Shown piece after piece: positions 63,619 through 64,000 of a stretch of 64,000 nt of DNA (its first letter is position 1; each line of letters opens with the position of its first letter). The stretch is from Planctomycetota bacterium (lineage in GTDB: Bacteria; Planctomycetota; Planctomycetia; Isosphaerales; Isosphaeraceae), in NCBI GenBank assembly GCA_021791715.1, contig JAJYWB010000002.1, forward strand, positions 1 through 64,000. The letters run 5' to 3'. Below the pieces are notes generated by a model. It did no database searches and was not told the DNA's origin. It saw nothing but the letters and a program-made list of their open reading frames with translations. A program made the translations under genes and the position numbers.

Positions 63619-64000
63619 TTATTTGCCGTAATTAGCGCCGCGAAGCGGGGGTCCGACTCCGGTGACCGGAAGGTAATAAACGTCGGTCGGCACACGATCG
63701 CCGGGACGATAATATCCGAGATCATACTCGGCCTCCCACGGCGGATCCATAACCGCGTTGTACGGTAAAGCGGCGATCTGAACGATAAACAATCCAAAAG
63801 ACATAAATGGTTGTAAAATCTGAGATCGCTGATTGGATTCTTTGGGATCGTCAAGCGGGTAAGACATATAACGTCCCGCCGGTCCAAAAAATTGTTCGGC
63901 GCTATGTCCGTATCGCTCAAGCGAGGCGTCTTGAAAGTAAAGCGGTAAGTGACACGTCGCCGCGGCGGCCCACGCTTTACGACTCGGCGTCCATTCTCGA
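63619..64000 (-). CDS. Planctomycete protein of unknown function, 3' part (start beyond the window)
   Basis: 127 codons are visible before the right edge; the frame is open to base 64000, so the start lies outside. An internal ATG at 63867 is not the start, because the upstream part translates sensibly: ATCHLPLYFQDASLERYGHS, AEQFFGPAGRYMSYPL. The rest includes SFGLFIVQIAALPYNAVMDP and EAEYDLGYYRPGDRVPTDVY, LPVTGVGPPLRGANYGK. The pattern CHxPLYFxDxxLERYG ... LPYxxxxDPPxxxxYxLGYYRPG is one I know from planctomycete proteins of unknown function, probably secreted or membrane-bound. A terminator follows the stop. Confidence 0.85.
   Translation of the reverse strand, partial: REWTPSRKAWAAAATCHLPLYFQDASLERYGHSAEQFFGPAGRYMSYPLDDPKESNQRSQILQPFMSFGLFIVQIAALPYNAVMDPPWEAEYDLGYYRPGDRVPTDVYYLPVTGVGPPLRGANYGK

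Overview
The window looks like a piece of a planctomycete chromosome, most likely of the Isosphaeraceae type. The evidence is two giant TPR proteins whose C-terminal domain resembles that of Isosphaeraceae TPR/kinase proteins, a membrane-bound dehydrogenase of the PVC type (beta-propeller, HEAT repeats, cytochrome c), a ribonuclease E/G with a very large internal insertion, several secreted proteins of planctomycete character, and moderately high GC with an obvious excess of CGATCG-like palindromes. I see 39 protein genes (one cut by the right edge), no tRNA or rRNA, no CRISPR array, no transposase and no phage. Family names rest on motif recognition by eye; no database search was run.

Layout. 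0-0.5 kb: a 20-bp tandem array joined to a long inverted repeat. 0.5-6 kb: two tandem paralogous TPR proteins (minus strand). 6.5-13.5 kb: a phosphodiesterase/phosphatase-like enzyme, RNA 3'-phosphate cyclase, a lipoprotein-like protein, a Tat-exported squalene-cyclase-fold protein, and a methyltransferase, with two kinds of interspersed repeat between them. 13.6-21 kb: a small membrane protein, a double-MFS/spermidine-synthase fusion, DprA, a fasciclin protein and CinA. 21.3-23.4 kb: a GntR regulator - TauE/SafE exporter - DUF1634 operon. 24.3-30.2 kb: a post-transcriptional/PTS cluster (hpf, EIIA-Ntr, HPr, DUF2344, RNase E/G). 30.4-35.2 kb: cell-envelope proteins, including a seven-haem cytochrome with a TPR-like N-terminus. 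35.3-43.4 kb: sugar metabolism (UDP-glucose dehydrogenase, rhamnulokinase, GlgX, phosphoketolase). 43.6-48.1 kb: a GT39-like glycosyltransferase and gyrA. 48.2-58.2 kb: a visibly AT-richer block with a GH3-type acyl-adenylating enzyme, a fusion of acyl-ACP-reductase-like and class III aminotransferase domains, a PVC-type dehydrogenase and a sodium:solute symporter. 58.2-64 kb: a zinc-ribbon membrane protein, a nucleotide-sugar epimerase/reductase, dnaN, a secreted hydrolase-like protein, and a planctomycete protein cut at the edge.

How the genes may work together. The most original unit is the minus-strand pair at 48.2-52.7 kb. One polypeptide joins a fatty acyl-ACP reductase-like domain, which keeps the cysteine of that family, to a PLP aminotransferase, and the next gene encodes a GH3 acyl-adenylate ligase. 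Together they could turn an acyl thioester into an aldehyde, then an amine, then an amide. The hpf-EIIA-HPr-DUF2344-RNase E run places ribosome hibernation, phosphotransfer signalling and RNA decay side by side. The region upstream of dnaN has an AT-rich patch and several DnaA-box-like 9-mers and could be part of a replication origin.
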